DNA of 32,311 nucleotides from an uncultured Prevotellaceae bacterium (GTDB lineage: Bacteria > Bacteroidota > Bacteroidia > Bacteroidales > Bacteroidaceae): positions 1 through 32,311 of the forward strand of contig CAMHKU010000023.1 in NCBI GenBank assembly GCA_946185805.1. The letters are read 5' to 3'. Numbering within the stretch: position 1 is the first letter of the stretch; every line of letters starts with the position of its first letter. The translations under genes and the position numbers were made by a program. The notes beneath the pieces are model-generated. The model was not told the origin of the DNA and searched no databases. It saw only the letters and a list, made by a program, of their open reading frames with translations. Positions 23,835 to 32,264 of the stretch are shown here, one piece after another.

Positions 23835-25257
23835 TCGCCCGTAGCGCCCCTACCATGTAGGCTTTCCAGAAGTTAGGCTTGCCGTAGCCGTAGACATTGT
23901 TAGGCGTCTGGCTGTTGTTGGCTGTCAGGCGTATGAGTTTGATAATGTCGGCTGCCCGCAGCGAGGGCATGGCCTGCCACAGACAGGCCACGAGTCCCGT
24001 GACGATGGGCGTGGCGAACGACGTGCCCATATCGCGTACCACCGACCCTCGGCCGTTGATGAGGATAGCCGGCGAGCCGATGGCCATGACGTCGGGCTTC
24101 ACGCGACCGTCCTGCGAGGGGCCTACGGCCGAGAAGGGGGCGTTGCCGCCCTGCGGATTGATGGCTCCCACGGTAATAATGTCGTCGGCGTCGGCAGGCA
24201 CGCAAATCTTCTTCCATGGTCCCATGCCGGTGTTGCCGGCGCTGTTGACCAGTATCATGCCCTTGGCGGCGAGCATCGAGGCCGTGCGCGAGATCAGCGT
24301 GGAGTGGCCGTCGAGCTGGCTGAGGGTGATGCTGGCGTGAGGGGCGTCGTAGTCGTTGTAGCCTAGGCTGCTGTTGATGACGTCGCAGCCCGCAGAGTCG
24401 GCCAGTTCGGCGGCCATGGCCCAGTAGTCTTCTTCTATGGGCTGTTCCGACTGCTGGTCTTCACAGCGTATGAGCCAGTAGCGGGCCTCGGGGGCTGTAC
24501 CCACCAGCACCTCGGGCACGTTGGTGGCCATGGCCGAGAGCACGCGCGTGCCGTGGTCGGTCTCAAAATATATCTGCTCGTCGCCGTTCTCGGGGTGGGG
24601 TGTCAGGGGGTTGTGCCACACGCAGTCGCGGATGCCGGCAATATCGAGAAAGCTGAAGGCCGGCAGGCGGTTGACATTCTGGAATCCGCCGTCGAGCACG
24701 GCGATGGTCATGCCCTTGCCGCGCAGGCCGATACTGTGCAGACGCTGGCCTCTAAGGTCTTCTATCTGCTCCTTGCCGCCGCCGTAGCGCTCCTGCTTGA
24801 CAGAGTCCCAGGGGTTGAAGTACTCATGGTAGTTGCCGCGCACGAGCTTGCGGTCGGTAGAGTCGGGCGACACCCACACCAGCTCGGCCTTCATCACAAA
24901 AGGCAGGGCGGCGAGGGGGCTGAGGGTGGCAGTGTCGGCGGTATGTACGACGACGGTGTTGTTCCACCGGCTGGTGCCCACGATGTCGACGCCCGGCTGC
25001 TGGCGAATGGTTTTCAGATAGCGTGGCGACACGGGCAGGTCGGTGCTGTCGAGGGCGAGCCCTTGGCGCTGGCGGCGCTCCACGCTCTTGGCCGAGAGCC
25101 ACCGCGTAGGGTGGGCCAGCTGGTAGGGCGAGAAAGCCTTGTCGCGCAGCGTCAGCCGGTACATATATTGTCGGCCGCCAGGATATTTCATCTTGGTGGC
25201 GGCATGGCCTATAGTCAAGGGCAGAAGGGTTAGTAGAGTAAAGATGAACCTAATCAC
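23821..25257 (-). CDS. Secreted subtilisin-like serine peptidase (S8 family)
   Basis: I choose GTG 25257, giving 478 residues that begin MIRFIFTLLTLLPLTIGHAA, a good signal peptide. The ORF-track start at 25437 would put the promoter inside the gene. The catalytic triad is present: Asp189 in AVLDGGFQ, His235 in TDHGTRV and Ser413 in GTSFATP, with the oxyanion Asn in VNSAGNTG. An N-terminal region of about 160 residues (LAHPTRWLSAKSVERRQRQ) is typical of Bacteroidetes S8 peptidases. No C-terminal sorting tail is visible; the protein ends soon after the catalytic domain in repeat-derived residues. The GTG is only 5 bp from the -7 box, so the mRNA is probably leaderless. Substrate unknown. Confidence 0.9.
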   Translation of the reverse strand: MIRFIFTLLTLLPLTIGHAATKMKYPGGRQYMYRLTLRDKAFSPYQLAHPTRWLSAKSVERRQRQGLALDSTDLPVSPRYLKTIRQQPGVDIVGTSRWNNTVVVHTADTATLSPLAALPFVMKAELVWVSPDSTDRKLVRGNYHEYFNPWDSVKQERYGGGKEQIEDLRGQRLHSIGLRGKGMTIAVLDGGFQNVNRLPAFSFLDIAGIRDCVWHNPLTPHPENGDEQIYFETDHGTRVLSAMATNVPEVLVGTAPEARYWLIRCEDQQSEQPIEEDYWAMAAELADSAGCDVINSSLGYNDYDAPHASITLSQLDGHSTLISRTASMLAAKGMILVNSAGNTGMGPWKKICVPADADDIITVGAINPQGGNAPFSAVGPSQDGRVKPDVMAIGSPAILINGRGSVVRDMGTSFATPIVTGLVACLWQAMPSLRAADIIKLIRLTANNSQTPNNVYGYGKPNFWKAYMVGALRAKIGD

Positions 25258-25262
25258 GGCTG

Positions 25263-25294
25263 CAAAGGTAATAATAAGCGGGCGAAAAACCAAA
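25263..25294 (-). promoter_or_regulatory. Promoter of the S8 peptidase gene (probably leaderless transcript)
   Basis: On the minus strand TTTG (25291-25294), 20 bp, then TACCTTTG (25263-25270) match the Bacteroidetes consensus. The GTG start codon follows after 5 bp. Back to back with the MATE promoter; the two -33 boxes are 13 bp apart. Confidence 0.8.
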
Positions 25295-25307
25295 ATATTT
25301 ACCGAAA

Positions 25308-25339
25308 TTTGGCTATTTATAAAAAATAATGTATCTTTG
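25308..25339 (+). promoter_or_regulatory. Promoter of the MATE transporter gene
   Basis: TTTG (25308-25311), a 20-bp spacer and TATCTTTG (25332-25339) match the Bacteroidetes consensus. The ATG is 9 bp after the -7 box, leaving a very short or no leader. Confidence 0.82.
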
Positions 25340-25348
25340 CACTTCAAT

Positions 25349-26713
25349 ATGGACAATAAGCAAGCAACCCTGGAGCTGGGCACGAAGCCCGTAGGCCGTC
25401 TGCTGTGGCAATACGCCCTGCCGGCAATGGTGGCCATGACGGCGTCGAGCCTCTACAATATCATCGACCGCGCCTTTATTGGCCAGGTGGTGGGCGCCAA
25501 CGCCATTGCCGGCCTGGGCATCACCTTCCCGCTGATGAACCTCAGTGCGGCCTTCGGTGCCGCCGTGGGCGTGGGAGCCTCGACGTGCATCAGCGTGAAG
25601 CTGGGGCAGAAAGACTACAAGACGGCGGAACACCTGCTGGGCAACACCGTGACGCTGAACCTGATTATCGGCGTCCTGTTCATGGTGGTGTGTCTGGTGT
25701 TCCTCGACCCCATCCTCAGGTTCTTCGGCGCCTCAGACGCCACGCTGCCCTACGCCCGGCAGTTTATGGAGGTGATACTGGCGGGCAACGTCGTCACCCA
25801 CATGTATTTTGGCATGAATGCCGTGCTGCGGGCGGCCGGCAAACCGCAACAGGCCATGTATTCAGTGCTCTTCACCGTGGGCATGAACATCCTGCTGATT
25901 CTGGCCTTCGTCTGGTGGCTGCGTATGGGCATCCGCGGGGCGGCACTGGCTACCGTCTGCTCGCAGTCGATGGCCTTGTGCTGGCAGATGTGGCTGTTTT
26001 CCGACAAGCGCGAACTGCTGCACCTGAAGCGCGGCATCTACCGGCTGAAAGCCAACCTCGTGCGTAATATCATGTCTATCGGCGTGTCGCCGTTCCTGAT
26101 GCAGACGACGTCGTGTGTCATCGTCATCTTCATGAACAACCAGTTTGTGCGCTACGGCGGCGACATGGGCGTGGGAGCCTATTCGATAGCCAACTCCGTG
26201 GTGATGATGTTCTTCATGTTCGTCATGGGCGTCACCCAGGGTATGCAGCCTATCGTGGGCTACAACTACGGTGCCGAGAAATACGACCGCATGCTGCGCT
26301 GCCTGTGGATAGCTATCGCCGTGGCCACTGCCATCCTCATAGCAGGCTGGGTGCTGGCCATGCTCTTCCCTTACCAGATAGCACGCATATTCACCACCGA
26401 CGCCACGCTTATAGAGATGTCGGCACGAGGCCTGCGATGGGACATGCTCGTGTTCTTCGTCGTGGGTTCGCAGGCCGTCACCACTAATTTCTTCCAGTGC
26501 ATAGGCAAGGTGAAGATCAGCATCTTCCTGAGTCTCTCCCGCCAGCTCTTCCTGCTGCTGCCCATGGCCTATGCCTTCCCGCTGCTGTGGGGGCTCGACG
26601 GACTGTGGGCCTCGATGCCGGCCAGCGATTTCGGCTCGTGGGCCATGACCATACCCCTGTTGCTGTGGTATATGAAGAAGTTCAGAATGAAGAGCCAGGC
26701 CGTTAACCAATAA
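25349..26713 (+). CDS. MATE family multidrug/organic cation efflux transporter
   Basis: A 454-residue polytopic membrane protein starting MDNKQATLELGTKPVG, chosen because the promoter lies just upstream; the ORF-track start at 25139 would overlap the divergent peptidase gene. About twelve hydrophobic segments are visible. MATE landmarks are ALPAMVAMTASSLYNIIDRAFIGQVVG in the first helix, GLGITFPLMNL, and the second-half counterparts SIGVSPFLMQ and GVTQGMQPIVGYNYGA. It should export drugs or other small molecules in exchange for Na+ or H+ across the inner membrane. The substrate cannot be predicted. A YfcE-like gene follows after 11 bp and is probably co-transcribed. Confidence 0.94.
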   Translation: MDNKQATLELGTKPVGRLLWQYALPAMVAMTASSLYNIIDRAFIGQVVGANAIAGLGITFPLMNLSAAFGAAVGVGASTCISVKLGQKDYKTAEHLLGNTVTLNLIIGVLFMVVCLVFLDPILRFFGASDATLPYARQFMEVILAGNVVTHMYFGMNAVLRAAGKPQQAMYSVLFTVGMNILLILAFVWWLRMGIRGAALATVCSQSMALCWQMWLFSDKRELLHLKRGIYRLKANLVRNIMSIGVSPFLMQTTSCVIVIFMNNQFVRYGGDMGVGAYSIANSVVMMFFMFVMGVTQGMQPIVGYNYGAEKYDRMLRCLWIAIAVATAILIAGWVLAMLFPYQIARIFTTDATLIEMSARGLRWDMLVFFVVGSQAVTTNFFQCIGKVKISIFLSLSRQLFLLLPMAYAFPLLWGLDGLWASMPASDFGSWAMTIPLLLWYMKKFRMKSQAVNQ

Positions 26714-26724
26714 AACGTGAAACA

Positions 26725-27225
26725 ATGAAAAAGATAGGCATATTGAGCGACACACATAGCTACTGGGACGAGAAATACCTGCATTATTTCGAGCCCTGCG
26801 ACGAGATATGGCATGCCGGCGACATCGGCTCCGTAGAGGTGGCCGAGCGGCTGGCGGCGTTCCGGCCCCTGCGTGCCGTCTGTGGCAACTGCGACGGCGG
26901 CGACCTGCGGCTGATGTATCGGGAACTGAACCGCTTCAAGTGTGAGGACGTCGACGTGCTCATCAAGCATATCGGCGGCTATCCCGGCAACTACGACTAC
27001 AGCGTGCGCTCCACGCTCTTTGCCAATCCGCCGCAACTCTTCATCGCGGGGCATAGTCATATCCTCAAGGTGAAATATGACAAAACGCTCAACCTCCTGC
27101 ACATCAATCCCGGCGCTGCCGGCATACAGGGCTGGCACAAGGAGCGCACCCTCGTCCGCCTGACCATCGACGGCAGGGAGTTCAAGGATTGCGAGGTGAT
27201 AACGTTAGGAGATAATAAAATATGA
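26725..27225 (+). CDS. YfcE/MJ0936-like metallophosphoesterase
   Basis: A 166-residue calcineurin-like phosphoesterase of the small YfcE type. The metal-binding motifs are ILSDTH (Asp9, His11), WHAGDIGS (Asp33), GNCDGG (the family GNxD Asn) and IAGHSHILK. Family members hydrolyse phosphodiesters with Mn2+; the physiological substrate is generally unknown. It starts 11 bp after the MATE gene, so it is probably in its operon. After it, 27226-27301 is A/T-rich with a small palindrome (AATAAAGTTTTATT) and no recognisable promoter. Confidence 0.93.
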   Translation: MKKIGILSDTHSYWDEKYLHYFEPCDEIWHAGDIGSVEVAERLAAFRPLRAVCGNCDGGDLRLMYRELNRFKCEDVDVLIKHIGGYPGNYDYSVRSTLFANPPQLFIAGHSHILKVKYDKTLNLLHINPGAAGIQGWHKERTLVRLTIDGREFKDCEVITLGDNKI

Positions 27226-27301
27226 TAATATGTTGAATAATAAAGTTTTATTCGAACTTATAGATTATTTTAGGAAGAAGAAAAAATAACATTTTAGATA
27301 T

Positions 27302-28438
27302 ATGAAACGAACAATTGTCATTACAGGCGGCGCAGGCTTTATCGGGAGCCACGTGGTGCGCCTTTTCGTGAACAAGTATCCCGACTACCACATCATCAAC
27401 CTCGACAAACTCACCTATGCCGGCAATCTGGCTAACCTGAAGGACATCGAGCAGAAGCCCAACTACGAGTTTGTGAAGATGGACATCTGCGACTTCGACG
27501 CCTTCTACCGGCTGATGCAGGAAAAGAAGGTCGACGGCATCATCCACCTGGCCGCCGAGAGCCACGTAGACCGCAGCATCAAGGACCCCTTCACCTTTGC
27601 GCAGACCAACGTCATGGGCACCCTCTCGCTGCTGCAGGCCGCGAAGCTCTACTGGGAGAGCCTCCCCGAGAAGTACGAGGGCAAGCGCTTCTATCACATT
27701 TCCACCGACGAAGTGTATGGCGCCCTGGAGCTGACACACCCCGACGGCATCGAGCCACCCTTCACCACCACGGCATCGAGTGCCGAGCACCATCTGGCCT
27801 ACGGCGACAAGTTCTTCTTAGAGACCACGAAATACCAGCCGCACTCGCCCTACTCGGCATCGAAGGCGTCGTCAGACCATTTCGTGCGTGCCTTCCACGA
27901 TACCTACGGCATGCCAGTAGTGGTGACCAACTGCAGCAACAACTACGGTCCCTACCAGTTTCCAGAGAAACTCATACCGCTGTTTATCAACAATATCCGC
28001 CACCGCAAGCCGCTGCCCGTCTACGGCAAGGGCGAGAACGTGCGCGACTGGCTCTACGTTGAGGACCATGCACGTGCCATCGACCTCATCTTCCACAAAG
28101 GCAAGATTGCCGACACTTATAATATCGGTGGCTTCAACGAGTGGAAGAACATCGACATCATCCGCGTGCTGATCAATACCGTCGACCGTCTGCTGGGCCG
28201 AAAGGAGGGTGAGGATATGGACCTCATCACCTACGTCACCGACCGTGCCGGCCACGACCTGCGCTACGCCATCGACTCCAGCAAGCTGCAGCGCGAGCTC
28301 GGCTGGGAACCGTCGCTGCAGTTTGAGGAGGGCATAGAGAAAACCGTCCGCTGGTATCTCGACCATCAGGAGTGGCTTGACAACGTCACCAGCGGCGACT
28401 ACCAGAAGTATTACGAAAAGATGTATCAAAACCGCTAA
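27302..28438 (+). CDS. rfbB: dTDP-glucose 4,6-dehydratase
   Basis: An extended SDR enzyme of 378 residues that converts dTDP-glucose to dTDP-4-keto-6-deoxyglucose. The NAD-binding GGAGFIGSHVV is near the N-terminus. The catalytic Thr-Asp-Glu lies in HISTDEVYG near residue 134, and Tyr and Lys in YSASKASSD near 183. Substrate-binding segments NNYGPYQFPEKLIPL and VYGKGENVRDWLYVEDH are typical of RfbB/RmlB. The ketoisomerase and aminotransferase 1.3 kb downstream use its product. rfbA, which would make dTDP-glucose, is not in the window. Confidence 0.96.
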   Translation: MKRTIVITGGAGFIGSHVVRLFVNKYPDYHIINLDKLTYAGNLANLKDIEQKPNYEFVKMDICDFDAFYRLMQEKKVDGIIHLAAESHVDRSIKDPFTFAQTNVMGTLSLLQAAKLYWESLPEKYEGKRFYHISTDEVYGALELTHPDGIEPPFTTTASSAEHHLAYGDKFFLETTKYQPHSPYSASKASSDHFVRAFHDTYGMPVVVTNCSNNYGPYQFPEKLIPLFINNIRHRKPLPVYGKGENVRDWLYVEDHARAIDLIFHKGKIADTYNIGGFNEWKNIDIIRVLINTVDRLLGRKEGEDMDLITYVTDRAGHDLRYAIDSSKLQRELGWEPSLQFEEGIEKTVRWYLDHQEWLDNVTSGDYQKYYEKMYQNR

Positions 28439-28448
28439 CGTCAAGTAA

Positions 28449-28467
28449 ACTGCGCTACTAGCGCAGT
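28449..28467. other. Perfect 8-bp hairpin between rfbB and purT
   Basis: ACTGCGCT-ACT-AGCGCAGT is a perfect inverted repeat in the 38-bp gap. It is not followed by a T run, so it is more likely an mRNA processing or stability element than a terminator. Confidence 0.7.
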
Positions 28468-28476
28468 CCACCGCCC

Positions 28477-29682
28477 ATGAAGAAAATATTGCTATTAGGC
28501 TCAGGAGAACTGGGCAAAGAGTTTGTCATCGCCGCCATGAGGGCTGGCCAGTATGTAATCGCTTGCGACCGCTACGACAACGCGCCGGCCATGCAGGTGG
28601 CCGACGAGCGGGAGGTGTTCTCCATGCTCGACGGCGACGCCCTGGAGGCTGTGGTCAATAAGCACAAGCCCGACATCATCGTGCCCGAGATTGAGGCCAT
28701 CCGCACCGAGCGCCTCTTTAAGTTTGAAGAGCAGGGCATACAGGTGGTGCCGTCGGCGCGGGCCGTCAATTATACGATGAACCGCCGTGCCATACGCGAC
28801 CTGGCTTCGCGCGAGTTAGGTCTGCGCACGGCCAAGTATTTCTATGCCAAGACCTTCGACGAGTTCAAGAAGGCTGCCGACGAGATTGGGTTCCCCTGCG
28901 TGGTGAAGCCCCTGATGTCGAGCAGCGGCCACGGACAGAGCTACGTGCATAACGACGGCGAGCTGGAGCAGGCGTTCCGCGAGGCCATGGAAGAGGGTAG
29001 GGGCGACGTCAAAGAGGTCATCATCGAGGAGTTCATCGACTTCGACTCGGAGTTCACCCTGCTCACCGTCACCCAGCAGCACGGCTGGCCTACGCTCTTC
29101 TGTCCGCCCATCGGCCATGTGCAGAAGGGTGGCGACTACCGCGAGTCGTGGCAGCCCTACAAAATCAGCGACGAGGCCCTGAAGCAGGCACAGACGATGG
29201 CCGACAAGGTGACGCGGGCGCTCACCGGCGCCGGCATCTGGGGTGTGGAGTTCTTCCTCACCAAGCAGGGCGAGGTCATTTTCTCGGAACTCTCGCCGCG
29301 CCCCCATGACACGGGTATGGTGACGCTGGGACACACCACCAATCTCTCAGAGTTCGAACTCCATTTCCGCGCTGTCATGGGCTTGCCCATTGCCGGCATA
29401 CACTTAGAGCATGCCGGAGCTTCGGCAGTGATCCTCTCGCCAGTAGAGGCCAACACTCCCGTGGACCGCTCACTGTTGCCCTACAATTTTGTCGACGCCC
29501 TGAAGGAGGACCGCACGCGCATACGTATCTTTGGCAAACCCGAGGCTCATAAGGGGCGCCGCATGGGTGTGGTGCTCTGTTACGGCGATGTCGATGCCGA
29601 TACCACCGCCCTGCGCGACAAGGCCAAGCGCCTGGCAAAGACTGTCCTCGGCACCGACCCTTACGCCGACCTGCGACACTAA
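28477..29682 (+). CDS. purT: Formate-dependent phosphoribosylglycinamide formyltransferase
   Basis: An ATP-grasp enzyme of 401 residues that formylates GAR with formate and ATP in purine synthesis. Landmarks: [16 protein letters not shown] at the N-terminus, [29 protein letters not shown] in the ATP-grasp lid, [19 protein letters not shown], and [16 protein letters not shown] for metal binding. Length and motifs match PurT throughout; PurK, the closest relative, lacks this C-terminal pattern. It is a housekeeping gene enclosed between nucleotide-sugar genes on the same strand. A functional link to them is not evident. Confidence 0.96.
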   Translation: MKKILLLGSGELGKEFVIAAMRAGQYVIACDRYDNAPAMQVADEREVFSMLDGDALEAVVNKHKPDIIVPEIEAIRTERLFKFEEQGIQVVPSARAVNYTMNRRAIRDLASRELGLRTAKYFYAKTFDEFKKAADEIGFPCVVKPLMSSSGHGQSYVHNDGELEQAFREAMEEGRGDVKEVIIEEFIDFDSEFTLLTVTQQHGWPTLFCPPIGHVQKGGDYRESWQPYKISDEALKQAQTMADKVTRALTGAGIWGVEFFLTKQGEVIFSELSPRPHDTGMVTLGHTTNLSEFELHFRAVMGLPIAGIHLEHAGASAVILSPVEANTPVDRSLLPYNFVDALKEDRTRIRIFGKPEAHKGRRMGVVLCYGDVDADTTALRDKAKRLAKTVLGTDPYADLRH

Positions 29683-29689
29683 ATCGAAA

Positions 29690-29747
29690 ATAAATCGTAA
29701 ATAGTCAAATAGTAAATTAAATTAGGTTGTCAAATTGTAAATTAATT
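29690..29747. repeat. TAAATCG/TAAATAG/TAAATTA repeat array before and into the fdtA-like gene
   Basis: Irregular 7-8 bp units TAAATCG, TAAATAG, CAAATAG, TAAATTA and CAAATTG fill the purT-fdtA gap and continue through the TTG start and first codons of the next gene. The unit family is the same as that at the start of trpF. Confidence 0.82.
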
Positions 29748-30131
29748 GAGCTACCCAAGATTGTCGACCCTCGCGGCAACCTTACCGTGGCCGAGCAGCT
29801 GAAGAACGTGCCCTTCGAGATAGCGCGCGTCTACTGGACTTACGATATTCCCGGCGGCGAGCGGCGCGGTGGCCATGCCCACCGCACGTGCCAGGAGGTG
29901 ATCATTGCCGTCAGCGGGTCGTTCGACGTGGAGCTCTTCGATGGTCGTGAGCGGAAGACATTCCACCTGAACCACCCCTATCAGGGGCTTTACGTGGGCA
30001 CCAACGTATGGCGCACGCTGGAGGATTTCTCCAGCGGCGCCGTTTGTCTGGTGCTGGCGTCAGAGCTGTTCTGCGAAGAGGAGTATATCTACGATTACGA
30101 CGAATTCCTGACGATAGCTGCCCATGATTGA
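29727..30131 (+). CDS. fdtA: dTDP-6-deoxy-hex-4-ulose 3,4-ketoisomerase (FdtA/QdtA/WxcM-like)
   Basis: A 134-residue single-domain cupin. KIVDPRGNLTVAEQLKNVPF, VYWTYDIPGGERRGGHAHR with the catalytic histidines, SGSFDVELFDG and YVGTNVWRTLEDFSSGAVCLVLAS are the standard FdtA/QdtA pattern. It would move the keto group of dTDP-4-keto-6-deoxyglucose from C4 to C3 for transamination. Whether the product is the galacto (FdtA) or gluco (QdtA) epimer cannot be told by eye. The only in-frame start is TTG 29727, inside a repeat array, because TAA lies nine bases upstream; residues MSNCKLI are repeat-encoded. It overlaps the next gene by 8 bp. Confidence 0.9.
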   Translation: MSNCKLIELPKIVDPRGNLTVAEQLKNVPFEIARVYWTYDIPGGERRGGHAHRTCQEVIIAVSGSFDVELFDGRERKTFHLNHPYQGLYVGTNVWRTLEDFSSGAVCLVLASELFCEEEYIYDYDEFLTIAAHD

Positions 30132-31065
30132 CGTAGAGAGCTATAGTACTGACCGGCAGGCGCAGTGGAACGACTTTGTGGCGAAGGCCAAACAGGGAAC
30201 ATTCCTCTTTGACCGCCGCTACATGGACTACCACAGCGACCGCTTCAGCGACCACTCGCTGATGGTCAGCCGCAAGGGCAGGCTCGTGGCGCTGTTGCCG
30301 GCCAACGTCAGTGGCGATACGCTCTATACGCATCAGGGGCTGACCTATGGCGGACTGATTACCGACCGGCAGGCCACGGCGCAGACGGTGTGCGAAGTGC
30401 TGACGGCCGTGGACGAACGGCTGCGGGCTGAGGGGCTGCGGCGGGTGGTCTATAAGCCCGTACCGCATATCTATCATCTGCTTCCGGCTGAGGAGGATGT
30501 GTTTGCACTCGCCCTGCGCTGTCATGCCCGCCTCGTTGAGCGCGACGCCTCGGCGGTGATACCCCTTGACTGCCGGCTGCCCTTTACTGAGAGCCGACGC
30601 TCGGGGCTGCGCAAGGCGCTGGCGGCGGGCGTCACTATTGAGGCGTCGTCCGATGTTGATGCTTTTTGGGCTATACTTGCTGGTAACCTCGCCTCAAAGT
30701 ATGGTGCCACGCCTGTGCACACGGCTCAGGAGATGACACTGCTGATGAGCAGGTTCCCGCAGCAGATAAAACTGTATATGGCCTACAGCGCTGACCGTGA
30801 ACCACTGGGCGGAACGGTGGTCTACCTTACTCAACGCGTCGTGCACACGCAGTATATCTCCGCATCGCCGGAGGGCAAACGTTGCGGAGCTTTAGACTTG
30901 CTGTTTCACCGGCTCATCAACGAGACTACCTGGCAGCAGTCCTACTTCGATTTTGGCACATCAGCGCTTCCAGGTGGCAATGAGCTCAACGAGCAGCTAA
31001 TTTTCCAGAAACAGGGATTCGGAGGGCGCACCGTCTGCTACGACTGGTACGAATACGAACTTTGA
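30124..31065 (+). CDS. FemAB/GNAT-like acyltransferase of the amino-sugar cluster
   Basis: A 313-residue protein resembling the FemAB/BioF2-like GNAT group (tandem acyl-CoA N-acyltransferase folds). NDFVAKAKQGTFLFDRRYMDYH opens the first lobe; YISASPEGKRCGALDLLFHRLI and FDFGTSALPGGNELNEQLIFQKQGFGG are typical of the second lobe. It is translationally coupled to fdtA (8-bp overlap) and followed by the aminotransferase gene. It is probably the N-acyltransferase acting on the 3-amino sugar, in place of the hexapeptide-type FdtC/QdtC. That role is inference from position. The TGA stop is inside a TTTGAGA heptad. Confidence 0.75.
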   Translation: MIDVESYSTDRQAQWNDFVAKAKQGTFLFDRRYMDYHSDRFSDHSLMVSRKGRLVALLPANVSGDTLYTHQGLTYGGLITDRQATAQTVCEVLTAVDERLRAEGLRRVVYKPVPHIYHLLPAEEDVFALALRCHARLVERDASAVIPLDCRLPFTESRRSGLRKALAAGVTIEASSDVDAFWAILAGNLASKYGATPVHTAQEMTLLMSRFPQQIKLYMAYSADREPLGGTVVYLTQRVVHTQYISASPEGKRCGALDLLFHRLINETTWQQSYFDFGTSALPGGNELNEQLIFQKQGFGGRTVCYDWYEYEL

Positions 31066-31088
31066 GATTTGAGGTTTGTGATTTGAGA
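31061..31088. repeat. Four heptads (TTTGAGA, TTTGAGG, TTTGTGA, TTTGAGA) before fdtB
   Basis: These four 7-bp units occupy the gap between the acyltransferase and aminotransferase genes, and the first contains the acyltransferase stop codon. Confidence 0.88.
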
Positions 31089-31092
31089 GCAG

Positions 31093-32238
31093 ATGATAGA
31101 ATATTTACCTTTGAAACGCATCACGGCGCTCCATGCCGCCGAGATCCACGACGCCCTGAGCCGCGTGGCCGACTCCGGGTGGTATCTCCGCGGCGAGGCA
31201 ACCGCCAGTTTTGAGCAACATTATGCCGACTATATCGGTACCCGCCATTGCATAGGCTGTGGCAACGGCCTTGATGCCCTCACGCTCATCTTCAGGGCTT
31301 ACATTGAGATGGGCGTCATGCAGCCAGGCGACGAGGTCATCGTGCCAGCCAATACCTACATTGCATCCATCCTCGCCATTACCGAGAACCGCCTCGTGCC
31401 GGTCCTCGTAGAACCCGACATCAACACCCTGCAGATTGACGACACACGCATAGAGCAGGCCGTCACCGAGCGCACCAGTGCCATCCTCATCGTCCACCTT
31501 TACGGTCGCTGTGCCTATACGCCGCTTATTGCCGACATCTGCCGCCGCCACCGCCTCCTCCTCATAGAAGACAACGCCCAGGCTCACGGCTTACTGTGCG
31601 ATGCGGTTTTGCCGCATCGAAAAACCGGCTCCCTGCGCGATGCGGTTTTGCCGCATCGAAAAACCGGCTCCCTCGGTCATGCCGCCGGCCACAGCTTCTA
31701 TCCCACAAAGAACCTCGGCGCCCTCGGCGATGCCGGCGCCGTCACCACCGATGACGACGAACTGGCCGCCGTCGTCCGCTCCCTGGCCAACTATGGCTCT
31801 TCGCGTAAGTACGTCTTCGACTACCAAGGCCGCAACTCCCGCCTCGACGAGCTGCAGGCCGCCGTCCTCGACGCCAAGCTGCGCTATCTCGACGCCGACA
31901 ACGCACGCCGCCGAGAGATTGCCGCTATATATATAAATAAGGTGAACAACCCCAATATCATCATCCCACGGCCTCGGGGCAACAGCGTGTGGCACGTCTT
32001 CCCTGTCCTCTGTGAACGCCGTGACGCTCTGCGCCAGTATCTGGCTGACAATGGTGTGATGACGGAGGTGCATTACCCGATTCCCCCTCACCGCCAGCGT
32101 TGCTATAGCCAGTGGGCTTCACTTTCGCTGCCCGTTACCGAGCATATCCATGCTCAGGAACTTAGTATCCCATGCCATCCGGCTATGACTGACGAAGAAA
32201 TCAATTGCGTGGTTAGCCTGCTTAATGCCTATGGATAG
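31093..32238 (+). CDS. fdtB: DegT/DnrJ/EryC1 sugar-nucleotide 3-aminotransferase (FdtB/QdtB-like) with 13-residue tandem duplication
   Basis: A PLP-dependent aminotransferase of 381 residues. Landmarks: [69 protein letters not shown], and [20 protein letters not shown] with the PLP Lys at residue 206. [25 protein letters not shown] completes the signature. It would aminate the 3-keto sugar from FdtA, with glutamate as likely donor. Between EDNAQAHG and [10 protein letters not shown], just before the active-site lysine, two 13-residue units ([26 protein letters not shown]) appear. Family members have only a short loop ending in (R/K)TGSLG there. The insertion is in frame, so activity may be kept. 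Downstream a 10-bp repeat array begins and no terminator is seen. Confidence 0.92.
   Translation: MIEYLPLKRITALHAAEIHDALSRVADSGWYLRGEATASFEQHYADYIGTRHCIGCGNGLDALTLIFRAYIEMGVMQPGDEVIVPANTYIASILAITENRLVPVLVEPDINTLQIDDTRIEQAVTERTSAILIVHLYGRCAYTPLIADICRRHRLLLIEDNAQAHGLLCDAVLPHRKTGSLRDAVLPHRKTGSLGHAAGHSFYPTKNLGALGDAGAVTTDDDELAAVVRSLANYGSSRKYVFDYQGRNSRLDELQAAVLDAKLRYLDADNARRREIAAIYINKVNNPNIIIPRPRGNSVWHVFPVLCERRDALRQYLADNGVMTEVHYPIPPHRQRCYSQWASLSLPVTEHIHAQELSIPCHPAMTDEEINCVVSLLNAYG
31598..31675. repeat. Two tandem 39-bp units with a hairpin core inside fdtB
   Basis: The units begin at 31598 and 31637. Each contains the perfect hairpin CGATGCGG-TTTTG-CCGCATCG followed by AAAAACCGGCTCCCT. The copies are almost identical, suggesting recent duplication; 39 bp keeps the reading frame. 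Confidence 0.93.
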
Positions 32239-32264
32239 CGATATAAGTGATTCAATTTTCTCAA

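Noticed and set aside
25139-25348. Upstream start for the MATE gene given in the ORF track
   Set aside because: The added 70 residues would be translated from the divergent promoter region and the peptidase 5' end; the promoter and MDNKQATLELG start fit the family better.
9095-31945. TATATATATA runs in G/C-rich genes (10081-10093, 20003-20020, 31924-31936)
   Set aside because: They encode ordinary family residues (Ile-Tyr) and are too few to call a repeat family; probably codon choice.
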